From positions 2,622,891 to 2,686,890 of the forward strand of contig CM035362.1 of assembly GCA_020137815.1 (NCBI GenBank): a stretch of DNA of 64,000 nt, read 5' to 3'. The notes beneath the pieces are model-generated. The model was not told the DNA's origin. It saw only the letters and a program-made list of their open reading frames with translations, and did not search any database. Both the position numbers and the translations under genes were made by a program. This DNA comes from Hormiphora californensis (taxonomy: Eukaryota > Ctenophora > Tentaculata > Cydippida > Pleurobrachiidae). Shown here one piece after another: positions 41,438 through 48,708 of the stretch (within the stretch, counting starts at the first letter, position 1; every line of letters begins with the position of its first letter).

Positions 41438-43304
41438 CAGAGACAGCGACAGAGACAGAGAGACACATAGACAGAGAAACAGAGCGATACGAAAAACGAG
41501 GAATTTCCTAGGTGTTTTTAGTTTAGTGTACGTCGCTTGAGTAATCAATTAATTGTAAGCCATCCGTAGGATGGTCTGGGTCCACTAGTCGTCCCTACTA
41601 CTGGTTTACAATCACCATTCTTATACTTTGAAATAATCCCACTGGGCTCCTATTTTACTAAAATTCTTTCTATCGGTATCACGAATGCAAAAAGTTATTC
41701 CCCCATTTCCAGGTATGGATCCTGGTGCCAGGAGGTCTCTGTGGGGTGTTATACAAGCTGAAAAGAGGCGTGGTAAAGCTCTGATAGTGACATCACACAG
41801 CATGGCTGAATGTGAGGCACTCTGCTCTAGGATAGGAATCATGGTGGATGGGAGGTAAGGGTTGTAACTGCATGTCTGGTGGATTCTATTCTTTAATTCT
41901 GATCATAATCTTCATAAATATTCTTGAAGGTTCCTGATCTCTCACACCCCGCTAATTGAATAAGTCTCAACAACCTACCACCTCACACCCCCACTAATTG
42001 TCTCTACGACTCACCTCCCCCGCTAATTGCCTCTCTCTCTCATCTGCAGGTTGAGATGTCTAGGAAGCACCCAGAGGCTGAGGGACAAGTATGGAGCGGG
42101 GTATGTTATACACTTGAAGTTGAACCCTCATACAAGTAACATTGGAGCAGCTAAAACCTATATCACCCGACATCTACCTAACTCAGGTATAAACATGAAC
42201 CCCCCCCCCTCCTCCTTCTCCCCTCCTCCCCCTCCTCCCCGATACAGATAATGGTTTGGTTCAGCTTTGTTATCTGCACGGTGTCGCATAGCTATATCTG
42301 TACTATCTGTACTGGCGAGGAGTATGTTGCATTGTGCCTACAAACTCATGGCTGAACCAACAGCATGATAGCTCCACCTTCTCACGTGTAGTTAAAACTC
42401 TCTACTACTGTTTAGTTCACGTGTAAAAGTTTGCATCTCTTCTCAGCTCGATTCATCGGTGCTCCTTTCGCCAATCCCAATGAATAAATCCATTTTATCA
42501 TCCATCACAATAATAAAACATGCCCCTTATGAATTACTCATAACGACTATGTTATCGACTCAACGTAACCCATCTCCATAATACGTGTTATGTTTAGTCT
42601 GAGGTAGAGTCTAATCACTCTCTCCCACCCATACATAGCTGCGGTAATAGGGAACGAATGCTTTAAAAAACACATCTCCATACTACTATTTCTACGTGTT
42701 ATGTTATGTTATTTTAACCACTATCTCCCACGTCAATCTAAGATATTCTCTGCTAACTAATCTCTCTCTCCCACCTCAGTTCTGACCAATCATAATACTA
42801 TTAACAATGTTTAGTCTGAGGTTGCCCCAGTTTAACCACTCTCTCTCTCTCCCACCTCAGTTCTAAAAGAGGAGAACTCATACAGTCTCAAGTTTGAACT
42901 AAAGCTGAAGGGTGGATGTGCTGTGGCTGATATATTCAGGGTACTACAAAAGGCTAAACCTGTCCTAAACCTGTTGGACTATGCTGTTCACCAGACCAAC
43001 CTTGAACAGGTGAGGGGGAAATATCTGGGTTTTCGGTGCGATACCTAGCAGCGAAATACCAAACTCAAGAGGGTCTACCATTCAAATTGTTAGGGGTTAT
43101 AGAAGTTAATCAGTTTATAAAAGTCTTATTCCTGAATCGATGGAATGCAAAAACATTGCAACCTAATAACCCTTCCTGCCTCAGGTGTTTATCAACTTTG
43201 CACAAAGTAGGGAAAAGAAAGCTACGACACTCGAGGATCAACTGTTATGTGTCGATGACCCTAGTGTTCCCGTAGGAGACCTTGAACTGGCTTTTGATCA
43301 GTGA
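18440..43304 (+). CDS. ABCA2-like: Full-size ABC transporter, ABCA class (ABCA2-like), 56 exons
   Basis: Two repeats of membrane domain plus ATPase domain in one chain, the ABCA full-transporter plan; members move or flop lipids and sterols in plasma, lysosomal or endosomal membranes. All 56 exons could be placed with GT-AG borders and consistent phase; ignoring two extra bases in exons 51 and 52 the coding total is 6,798 nt, i.e. 2,265 residues, typical for the class. The start (LLLWKN after the initiator) matches ABCA N-termini, and [11 protein letters not shown] plus the [16 protein letters not shown] segment read most like ABCA2. Stop TGA at 43,302. Exons and domains are itemised in the following six entries. 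Introns are packed with MITEs and with tandem copies of the gene's own splice junctions. The two frame breaks in NBD2 leave open whether the allele is functional. Confidence 0.93.
18795..18902. mobile_element. hAT-like MITE family A
   Basis: TIR AGGAACCGACCGA...TCGGTCGGTTCT around a conserved ~80-bp core with CCAGTCACGCGACC. Flanked by GTATAGGG on both sides, an 8-bp target duplication. Lies in ABCA intron 2. Confidence 0.85.
19178..19286. mobile_element. hAT-like MITE family A inside a 34-bp direct duplication
   Basis: CAGGAACCGACCGA...TCGGTCGGTTCCTG. Unlike the other copies it is bracketed by ~34 bp of host sequence beginning with the exon 3 donor GTGAGTTCATC (19,144-19,177 and 19,287-19,320), so a complete second donor lies after the element. 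Confidence 0.85.
19549..20081 (+). repeat. Five tandem copies of the exon 4 end, four as potential cassette exons
   Basis: After exon 4 the 57-nt segment encoding E(L/Q)[17 protein letters not shown] recurs at 19669-19725, 19787-19843, 19905-19961 and 20025-20081. Each copy is preceded by CAG and followed by GTAAG or GTAAA, and each is a multiple of three in phase 0, so each could be spliced in without breaking the frame. The spacers are 61-63 nt, near the shortest introns in this gene (65 nt), but have weak pyrimidine tracts. They hold paired CACGTGAT palindromes. Confidence 0.9.
20112..20182. mobile_element. GGCGCC-type MITE with perfect 8-bp TSD
   Basis: CTGTCTGGCGCCGCCGACC...GGGCGCCGCCATACAG, flanked by ATCAGTAT at 20104-20111 and 20183-20190. 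hAT-like target length. In ABCA intron 4. Confidence 0.85.
20205..20268. mobile_element. Short inverted element, CTTG...CAAGG ends
   Basis: GCCTTGCTCGACCCTGTTTT at the left and GAGGGTTAGAACATTAAAAC followed by AAGGC at the right. Same family as the element near 10.95 kb. Confidence 0.55.
20958..21042. mobile_element. GTCAG mini-element in ABCA intron 6
   Basis: Two direct copies of GTCAGAGCATTGGCCTGAC flank ATTCTCGTTTCTC...GCGAGAACTGTG. About 85 bp in all. Confidence 0.8.
22841..23352. repeat. 67-bp minisatellite x8 in ABCA intron 9
   Basis: Units begin TTGAACTAGTACCACGACC and continue through GGGAAATTCAGATCTC and CTCTCAACAACCCACCGGGC. Eight copies with scattered substitutions. Unlike most repeats in this gene it does not contain a splice junction. 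Confidence 0.9.
24115..24226. repeat. Acceptor repeat x3 before ABCA exon 12
   Basis: Three copies of AACTCCCTAATACCCAGTAC or close variants followed by CCCTCAG and ATACC. Each ends in a legal AG acceptor and the first bases of exon 12. The last copy is used in my model. Confidence 0.85.
24422..24530. mobile_element. hAT-like MITE family A
   Basis: CAGGAACCGACCGA...TCGATCGGTTCCTG with the family core. In ABCA intron 12. Confidence 0.85.
24970..25078. mobile_element. hAT-like MITE family A
   Basis: CAGGAACCGACC...TCGGTCGGTTCCTG; flanks TTACAACT and TTACAACA resemble an 8-bp target duplication with one change. ABCA intron 14. Confidence 0.85.
25638..26040 (+). repeat. 24-bp donor minisatellite x17 after ABCA exon 16
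   Basis: The end of exon 16 (TGGGATAC) plus its donor GTGAGT and AGTTAATTCC recur 17 times. Copies 1, 9, 11, 13 and 17 keep GGATACGTGAGT; most others have GGATAAGTGAGT. Every copy has a strong donor. Use of any donor but the first reads into TGA at once, so only copy 1 preserves the protein. On the minus strand the repeat gives a spurious INYSLIPG frame. Confidence 0.95.
26191..28294 (+). CDS. ABCA2-like: ABCA exons 17-23: first membrane domain, TM2-TM6
   Basis: Exons: 26191-26317, 26777-26876, 27026-27128, 27309-27426, 27540-27641, 27863-27969, 28185-28294 (residues 704-959). Hydrophobic spans include [57 protein letters not shown] and [16 protein letters not shown], with [16 protein letters not shown] between the first two, as in ABCA proteins. 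The block ends at [16 protein letters not shown]. Exon 19 has a second in-frame donor 39 nt downstream (27,167) that would add 13 residues. Exons 18 and 21 have duplicated acceptors. Confidence 0.9.
27472..27553 (+). repeat. 39-nt duplication of ABCA exon 21 acceptor
   Basis: CTCTCACTACAAATCCTTTAG followed by AGTTTTGCTAGTAC occurs twice. Splicing at the first copy meets an in-frame TAG, so the second (exon start 27,540) is the working site. Confidence 0.9.
27717..27858. repeat. Pyrimidine minisatellite before ABCA exon 22
   Basis: About six copies of CCATCCTTCCCTCACCTCAT ending against the exon 22 acceptor CCCATCCCACAG. It is essentially an expanded polypyrimidine tract. Confidence 0.85.
28455..28675. 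repeat. ~50-bp minisatellite before ABCA exon 24
   Basis: Repeats of CCAGTCCGCTTCTAACCCCC and CCAGCCCGCTTCTAACCCCA lead into the exon 24 acceptor CCCCATATCCCTGCAGCCCG. The unit looks like a duplicated acceptor with CAG at matching positions. Confidence 0.85.
28680..31263 (+). CDS. ABCA2-like: ABCA exons 24-32: first ATPase domain (NBD1)
   Basis: Exons: 28680-28813, 29038-29166, 29263-29356, 29619-29714, 29854-29936, 30113-30245, 30376-30459, 30710-30872, 31172-31263 (residues 960-1295). Walker [11 protein letters not shown]-loop VCPQFNVL, signature LSGGMKRK spanning exons 27-28, Walker [12 protein letters not shown]-loop VDPWSRR and H-loop [11 protein letters not shown] are all intact. The domain binds and hydrolyses ATP on the cytoplasmic side. 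Exon 31 is a serine- and glycine-rich insert ([13 protein letters not shown]); its acceptor is present four times and its last ~50 nt plus donor twice, with a MITE between the two copies. Confidence 0.93.
28833..28940. mobile_element. hAT-like MITE family A
   Basis: TGAACCGACCGA...TTCGGTCGGTTGCTG around the family core, ends slightly decayed. ABCA intron 24. Confidence 0.8.
29370..29458. mobile_element. hAT-like MITE family A, 5'-truncated
   Basis: Starts at AAATACTGGTCCC without its left TIR and ends CTGTCGGTTCCTG. TATATTGGGG occurs on both flanks, suggesting the left end was lost after insertion. ABCA intron 26, directly after the exon 26 donor. Confidence 0.75.
30553..30709 (+). repeat. 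Acceptor repeat x4 before ABCA exon 31
   Basis: CCCTCCCAGTTTACTC(A/C)AG and GTGCCCCCTC recur four times (acceptor AG at about 30,579, 30,627, 30,669 and 30,709). The last one starts exon 31 at 30,710. Confidence 0.85.
30822..31031 (+). mobile_element. hAT-like MITE flanked by duplicated exon 31 end
   Basis: The MITE core and right TIR (about 30,881-30,973) lie between two copies of ~55 bp that comprise the end of exon 31, its donor GTAGGA and TTCA. The second copy (30,974-31,031) has substitutions at two or three positions. The second half exon has a donor but no clear acceptor. Confidence 0.85.
31420..32044 (+). CDS. ABCA2-like: ABCA exons 33-35: regulatory linker
   Basis: Exons: 31420-31511, 31667-31787, 31942-32044 (residues 1296-1400). 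Contains [17 protein letters not shown], which closes the NBD1 regulatory region in the family, followed by a polar acidic linker ([20 protein letters not shown]) of low conservation. The exon 33 donor is GTTGGT, weaker than a nearby GTGTGA, but only the former joins VFLN in frame. Confidence 0.85.
32205..38769 (+). CDS. ABCA2-like: ABCA exons 36-48: second membrane domain and second extracellular domain
   Basis: Exons: 32205-32317, 32487-32621, 32718-32810, 33032-33173, 33402-33484, 33672-33791, 34996-35179, 35895-36001, 36176-36287, 36353-36484, 36674-36795, 37064-37132, 38667-38769 (residues 1401-1905). TM7 is around [18 protein letters not shown]; the extracellular part carries [12 protein letters not shown] and [12 protein letters not shown]; then come [55 protein letters not shown] and [10 protein letters not shown], all ABCA hallmarks. 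The exon 45 end is ambiguous: a donor at 36,484 (used here) or at 36,517 gives the same phase and 11 residues more. The start of exon 42 is the last of 15 tandem copies. Intron 47 carries a minus-strand ORF. Confidence 0.87.
33950..35045 (+). repeat. ~75-bp acceptor minisatellite x15 before ABCA exon 42
   Basis: Fifteen copies of a poly-C tract, CTAG or CACAG, then the exon 42 start ([19 protein letters not shown] coding) and CTCTCCCTAA. The fifteenth copy is the real exon start at 34,996. Each upstream copy has a legal acceptor; poly-C length varies, so the frame relation between copies varies. Several adjacent copies read open together. Confidence 0.95.
35274..35804. mobile_element. TIR element with CAATTGCACCCTG repeats
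   Basis: Ends CTAAGGGCCTTTCTTAACGA and its complement form long TIRs. The TTCTTAACGAG motif recurs at least six times inside, in both orientations, between clusters of CAATTGCACCCTG or its complement and a central stretch with CACGTGACCCAGTCACGTG. No protein frame. Fills most of ABCA intron 42. Confidence 0.85.
37360..37412. repeat. (CT)n microsatellite
   Basis: Pure CT repeat in ABCA intron 47, flanked by duplicated TATCTTGATCTTG-like pyrimidine sequence. Confidence 0.95.
37533..37645. other. Two consecutive stem-loops
   Basis: GATGATCACACAAAC pairs with GTTTGTGTGATCATC (37,533-37,575), and AGTCACTGTGCAATTG pairs with CAATTGTACAGTGACT just beyond. They lie downstream of the 3' end of the minus-strand ORF at 37,881-38,384, where they could act in 3' processing or be ends of an inserted element. 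Confidence 0.7.
37881..38384 (-). CDS. Intronless nested ORF: signal-anchor plus coiled coil, 167 aa
   Basis: Unrecognised. Lies antisense inside ABCA intron 47. N-terminal hydrophobic span at residues ~5-27 ([20 protein letters not shown]), a basic FARR, then ~100 residues of alanine- and leucine-rich helical sequence with coiled-coil character ([37 protein letters not shown]) and a short acidic tail. Predicted topology: short extracellular or lumenal end, one membrane helix, cytoplasmic coil, or the reverse. It is visibly richer in G+C than the introns around it. Upstream on its strand are a TATA box (about 38,471-38,480) and two CACGTG boxes (38,455-38,460 and 38,525-38,530). Could be a retroposed or viral-derived orphan gene; random ORF is less likely given codon-like composition. 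Confidence 0.55.
   Translation of the reverse strand: MISPVEICLLFVGILVLAALSTILVGLHAFARRLSSLEASVQGVTVDLASSGARVADNLTALKWGVLRVADDIKRHQTDSKAHSLAALVKLLDVLVREHMATRDLIKESGRQSWLAISQVVDRAARRIAGQSGNSSTVEVQTDVELGLVPGKDAPVPSADSVILQME
38455..38530 (-). promoter_or_regulatory. TATA box with two CACGTG E-boxes
   Basis: On the minus strand GTCTATATAACC sits about 90 bp before the ATG of the nested ORF, with CACGTG on either side. The arrangement looks like a compact polymerase II promoter. Confidence 0.5.
38946..43304 (+). CDS. ABCA2-like: ABCA exons 49-56: second ATPase domain (NBD2) and C-terminus
   Basis: Exons: 38946-39073, 39229-39323, 39526-39697, 39884-40023, 41713-41854, 42050-42186, 42861-43009, 43185-43304 (residues 1906-2265). 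Walker [12 protein letters not shown]-loop [10 protein letters not shown], signature SGGNKRKLS, Walker [12 protein letters not shown]-loop MDPGARR, H-loop [11 protein letters not shown] and the C-terminal VFINFAQ are recognisable. Exon 51 (near 39,631-39,640) and exon 52 (near 39,931-39,940) each contain one base too many: HETL is followed by [10 protein letters not shown] only after a +1 shift, and CGN by SGGNKRKL only after another. As written the frame would stop within exon 51. Exon lengths are phase-correct when one base is ignored in each. Confidence 0.88.
40218..40875. mobile_element. 0.66-kb near-perfect palindrome in ABCA intron 52
   Basis: Two ~315-bp inverted arms around a centre at about 40,546 (GCTTTTTACCGTTTTTTGCTC). 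The ends are TGGTCAAAAATCTAAATTC and its complement. Arms are almost identical; no ORF. A second fold-back element family, unrelated to the one at 6.4-8.1 kb. Confidence 0.9.
40960..41130. repeat. GATCAGATCACCCC short tandem repeat
   Basis: Degenerate ~20-bp repeats (CATGATCAGATCACCCTACT, GAGGATCAGATCCCCCCACC). Confidence 0.85.
41214..41466. repeat. (GA)n and GACAGA microsatellite
   Basis: GA repeats with GACAGA blocks in ABCA intron 52; compositional ORFs on both strands. Confidence 0.95.
42594..42860 (+). repeat. Duplicated acceptor region before ABCA exon 55
   Basis: TTTAGTCTGAGGT...CACTCTCTCCCACC and CTCTCTCCCACCTCAGTTCT occur as partly overlapping duplicates. A complete acceptor at about 42,779 precedes the working one at 42,860 and is followed by TTCTGACC instead of TTCTAAAA. 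Confidence 0.7.
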
Positions 43305-44506
43305 GAGAGACACTGTTATTTGAATGAGAGAGACACTGTCTTTTGAATGAACTGTTGGGAGACTATATTTGCGGCTGTAGGTCAAAGAGACTTAATTTAT
43401 TTTAAGTTAAATCACGTCAAATTGACGGTCATGAACTTTTATTTTTCCCCCCATTTTGTAACTGTAAACGTTTTGGTACTTTTTTCATTATGAAATGAAA
43501 CGTGTAAAATCGATGTAATCGTGTGTGATCTTGCGATAATATCGGGATAATGTTTATCCGTGTGTTCCTGTGTGCAAGTTTTCTACTTTTCTACTTTTCT
43601 AAATCCAAACAGATTGCGTGTTTGTTAATTTGTTCATGGGGAATGGGAACAAGGGGCCATCCCTCTCGAGGGAAAGAAGAGGCAAGATCCTGACAATTAG
43701 GAGTTATAGTATCAGTATAATTATATAGTACGTAACAGTTACGTACTAGATAATTATACGGGGTATTATAACAGTAACTAAGCGACAGACCTGTCAGTAT
43801 CAAGTATTGTTCTGCAGCCGACCATAGCAGCTAGTTCAGAGAGTTTTGCACGTGAGCCAAGAGAGATGTGTCACAGCTCTAATTTATGGACGTCACAATT
43901 GCTTATATGACGATCAAATCACCTAAGTTGTCAGGTACTTGCTAATTCTGACGAAATGTGGGCGTGTCAGCGGGTGATTATAAAACCCAGTACGTTGTGC
44001 GCGCCACACACACATGGCCTGTACATTTTTCCCACGCCCTTCAATGCGCGAAATTAATCAAGTGCTGAAAAGTGTGGTTTAATTTCCTAATCATCGGCGC
44101 GCGTTACGTAATAATGATAGGATTTGTGCGACGGGCCCATTTGAGTGTGACGAAGTTAGTAAAACCCCGCTATACGATTATACTGTTAACAGTGTTAATA
44201 ACTTGTATTTGGATAAGTCGAATGAAGCCGAAAATGCCCCTCTTTTCATCGTGGCTCTCACCACTAGGATTCTGTCACATACGAGATGGAAGCTTTACTT
44301 CCCAGTTTTTACAAAAGTGATCTGTGATGTAACGGTCCGTTCTAGATTCATCCATGGGTTAATATCCCCTCTTTGCTCTCACTTCCTATATCTTCTAACA
44401 TAATCGTGCATTACTATGAGCATATTCTCGTATAGAATAAGACCCTTGCAGCTAGTGCTCGGGGTAGTATTTCCCAGGCCATGCAGCGACTCACCCCTGT
44501 ACTGGG

Positions 44507-44582
44507 CTGTCTGGCGCCGCGACCCATCTGAGCGCACTGTCGCAGATTTGAGAATCAAATGGGGTATGGCGCCGCCATACAG
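44507..44582. mobile_element. GGCGCC-type MITE with perfect 8-bp TSD
   Basis: CTGTCTGGCGCCGCGACCC...ATGGCGCCGCCATACAG, flanked by GTACTGGG at 44499-44506 and 44583-44590. Confidence 0.88.
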
Positions 44583-46033
44583 GTACTGGGAGGGGGAGGG
44601 GTTGGTGCCGGCGATATCGACCCTTATCTCTTAGGGGAGGGGTAACAACAATTGGTCAAAATGATGATTTAACAAATATTGCCAACATTCAACAACAACA
44701 CCTATCTGTCAGAGCATTGGCCTGACAGACACCTATCTTCTCCATCGATTCAACCCCCACACAAACTTCCCCCGGTCATGCGTAGGGGTTTACCGAGATA
44801 ATAAAAGCTAGATCAATCGTCGATTTCAGGACGGGTTTAGCCTTTTTTATAGCCCCCCCACGTCCCACCCCCGTATGTGATAATCGGCTGCCAGCTCTTA
44901 CTAGAATTGAATAATGACCGAATTAAGTTCCTGCTACTACACATCGAGGGGCCCTATTGTGCTTGTACAATTTGTTATAAACCCTGTATAAATGCCATTA
45001 AATTGATGGTTGCCCTAATGTCCTACATTATAATTTACATATTCAACATATTCGGTGTGTTTTACTGTCAGCTTTCTAGTGTCAAGACTGAGTCCCAGGT
45101 CCCTACTAGGTCCCGCCCGGCCCTGTTAAATTTAGACCTATTAAAACCTCCAAAAATTATCTCCATATAACTAGATGCAGATGATGAAAACCTTGCAGTG
45201 TAACGGTTTTAAGGGAGTGGTTGAATTATGGGTTCACACTGTCTGCAGGCCAATGCCCTGACAGGGTTCACACAGGCCGACCATTACATCATTATAATAT
45301 TTTGAGCTGCCCTGCCCTGTTTATATATTTGCAGCTGCTAATCATGCCTACTTAAAAGCAGTTGTGCCATAATGTCATAATAGCTGTGTTGATCATATAT
45401 TTTGTATTTAATACCCGTACTAACATGCTGTTTCCCTAGTTCAGCTTGTTTGACGGTCAGCATCAACCCGATCTGAGCTCACTGTCGAGTGTCGAGAATC
45501 AAAAAAGGGTCAGACACCGCCAGACAGAGTGATCGAAGCAGAGTCGAACGTTTATATTTTTAGAAATCTCATTTATTTATTCCGTCATTTGATTATTATT
45601 TTATCATTTATTCCGGAATCCGGTAGAACACACATAGTTTAAATTCCAACCCCCCACCCAAGTTGTTCATATAATAAGTAGGGGGTGGGGTACAACAAAG
45701 AGCTACGACGCTCGGATTGTTCATGGCCGCCGGGCCACCATATTGGGATATGATGTAATGACCCGCATGAATAGCATTCTTAGTATTAGTTGTTGAGTAA
45801 GTATTAGATAGCTATTGTTTATGCTCTCATATGGTCTTTGATTATTACCAGGAGCTGCTATTAAACATTTCTGCATGTTCATTGTTGATCCGTCATGGTA
45901 TGATAGTTTTATTGTTTTAGTTGGTCCGTTCTCTATATGAAACAGCATACCAATTCAGGAGGTATCTGGTATAATAACTACCATCTCTTTTCGAACCAAA
46001 CTGTAAACTTAGCAGATACTCTCTACAGCTGTC

Positions 46034-46106
46034 ATATCAGAGCATTGGCCTGACCCTATTCTCATGTAATGTGCGAGAACTGTGGTCAGAGCATTGACCT
46101 GACAGC
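46034..46106. mobile_element. GTCAG mini-element
   Basis: TCAGAGCATTGGCCTGACC, CTATTCTCATG...GCGAGAACTGTG, then GTCAGAGCATTGACCTGACAG. One substitution in the right terminal repeat. Confidence 0.78.
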
Positions 46107-46369
46107 TCTACAGTTGGAAGATTACTCATGGTTAATATTGCCCTTTCTAGAGAAAAAGGGATCTAAATTACGCCCTTAAAATCCCAGGAATTTTGAGAAA
46201 GCCTGGGAACGCTTGACAATAACTGACAACCGGCCACTGGCCAGCTAGTTGTATCTCGTCAGTAGCTATAACTCCTTTACCGTAGATCTATGGCACTGTA
46301 TCCAAGATGGGAAACTTTGAAACAATGTAATTCCCCCGTACCACTGCTTATCTTACCCGACACGCACAG

Positions 46370-47826
46370 TTGAAAATACGATATAATAGTTGAGCCCATG
46401 TTTTACCTGAGTTATGCTTTATGATGTTCATTGTTGAGTAAGGGGTCCACTCTTTACTCAACAAGATGTTCATATCCCCCCCCCCCCCCCCCCGAAATGA
46501 TGAGACATGTTTAATTAGAGATTAAAGAATGCACTAATTGCATTGAGCACCATGGGGCCTAAGAATAATTATTTGGGGTAACATAATAATAATAGTTGAC
46601 AGTACGATATGATAGTTGAGCCTATGTGTACCTGAGTTATGACGTATGATGTTCATTGTTGAGTAAGGGGACCACTCTTTACTCAACAAGATGTTCATAT
46701 GTTACCCCTCCCCCCCTCCGAAATGATGAGACATGTTTAATTAGAGATTAAAGAATGCACTAATTGCATTGAGCACCATGGGGCCTAAGAATAATTATTT
46801 GGGGTAACATAATAATAATAGTTGACAGTACGATATGATAGTTGAGCCTATGTGTACCTGAGTTATGACGTATGATGTTCATTGTTGAGTAAGGGGTCCA
46901 CTCTTTACTCAACAAGATGTTCATATGTTACCCCCCCCCCCCTCCCGAAACGATGAGACATGTTTAATTAGAGATTAGAGGATGCACTAATTGCATTGAG
47001 CACCATGGGGCCTAAGAATAATTATTTGGGGTAACATAATAATAATAGTTGACAGTACGATATGATAGTTGAGCCTATGTGTACCTGAGTTATGACGTAT
47101 GATGTTCATTGTTGAGTAAGGGGTCCACTCTTTACTCAACAAGATGTTCATATGTTACCCCCCCCCCCCTCCCGACATGATGAGACTAGTATGTAATTAG
47201 AGATTAGAGGATGCACTAATTGCATTAAGCACCATGGGGCCTAAGAATAATTATTTGGAGTAACTAAAACTTGGCCGTGTAATTACAAATCAATTTGTGA
47301 AGCCCTCTCATTTCCCCTATACAGGCCTAAAATTTCATGCATATAATGGACAATTCGATTCTGTCAGAGCATTGGCCTGACCCATTCTCGTTTCTCGGAG
47401 CGCGCGAGAACTGTGGTCAGAGCATTGGCCTGACAGGCTCGATTTGTTCTGAAAAGATGGTGCACCCTAAGCACCGCTGCCTTAGGGTGCACCATCTTTT
47501 CAGAACAAATCGAGCTTCCATGAATTGTCCATTATATGCATGAAATTTTAGGCCTGTATAGGGGAAATGAGAGGGCTTCACAAATTGATCTGTAATTACA
47601 CGGCCAAGTTTTAGTTACCCCAAATAATTATTCTTAGGCCCCATGGTGCTTAATGCAATTAGTGCATTCTTTAATCTCTAATTAAACATGTCTCATCATG
47701 TCGGGAGGGGGAGGGGGTAACATATGAACATCTTGTTGAGTAAAGAGTGGTCCCCTTACTCAACAATGAACATCATAAGTCATAACACAGGTACATAGGC
47801 TCAACTATCATATCGTACTGTCAACT
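46370..47826. mobile_element. Fold-back element with ~225-bp tandem units
   Basis: The left arm holds four tandem ~225-bp units (GACAGTACGATATGATAG ... TTGAGTAAGGGGTCCACTC ... poly-C ... GGGGCCTAAGAATAATTA). Then come a unique ~200-bp segment, a loop near 47,478 (CACCCTAAGCACCGC), and the inverted copy of the unique segment plus one unit. A GTCAG mini-element (47,358-47,437) is inserted in the left arm only, so it came later. The plan of long TIRs with internal tandem repeats is that of FB/Galileo-type elements. Confidence 0.85.
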
Positions 47827-48708
47827 ATGCTTTTGGGGTGAATAACAAATAAGATAAGTTGTGGTTCGGGGGAATTAAATTTTTTCCAACTCGTTTCCCA
47901 TCTTCGATACGTAACGCGCGAGTGTTTTGTTGTGGTGAAAGTGCGATGAAACGTAATGCGCAAAGCAAATGTACGGGGGACTGGTACGGGCGATCTATAC
48001 GGGCGATCTATTCGAGCCCCCGTAATCCCCCGTGTAAGCTCTAGATACAATGTGTAAGATTTGATTACGTCACTCCCTAGGAGACCTCTCTAATGATTGT
48101 TGCAGAGAGTTGCAGCACCAGTGGTCTGGAGGTTGGAAATTTATTCAAACCCCCGTATTGTCTAAGCCTTGCACAGTTTTATCATTGTAATTGCTCCTGG
48201 CAGACCCCTTTGTGAGTTACCATGCTATGAATAGTCATATGAGATTACCCAACAAGTGGCAACACCCCTGCTCCTTTATAAAATCCCATATATACCGCTG
48301 TAATTGGTCTATATGTGGAACTGCCTAACTTAGTGAGAGAGTTTTTAGATTTACTGCTATTGCACCCCATTTTGCTAAGATTTTACCTGACTCGAGACAA
48401 AGGTGTAAAAGCCTGCGAGTGCCAGGTCTGCTTTTCAATGAACCAAATGATTAGGAGTCATAAGATAGTGGCCAGTGGTGAGGGACACCTTGTTGAGTCT
48501 TGTCGACCCTCTCTCCCCGTGCCCTGGGTTTGAACTAAACAAGTTGAGTCATATTTAGGTCATAACAATATGATGATGTAAAATTGCTAAAGAGAACTGC
48601 AAAAGTTATCAAAACGTACATGGAGAAACCGAATCGGCGAATCACTTTTGATACTTTTGATCGTGGTTCATTAGTTTATTTAGGAAAATGAAATCAGTGC
48701 TTGCGTCC
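47827..48708. other. Unannotated spacer
   Basis: No exon recognised. A short inverted element with CTTGTTGAGTCTTGTCGACC and GTTTGAACTAAACAAG ends sits near 48.49-48.54 kb. Confidence 0.45.

Larger units (their letters stand above)
43305..46369. other. Intergenic, gene-poor
   Basis: ABCA 3' UTR at the left without an obvious AATAAA. Otherwise AT-rich DNA with a GGCGCC-type MITE at 44,507-44,582, a second remnant near 45.46-45.53 kb, solo GTCAG-type repeats near 44,708 and 45,244 and a full copy near 46,034-46,106. Several frames of 60-100 codons look random. Confidence 0.5.

Noticed and set aside
44072-45170. Plus-strand hydrophobic ORFs of 60-97 codons
   Set aside because: AT-rich random frames without splice links or family motifs.
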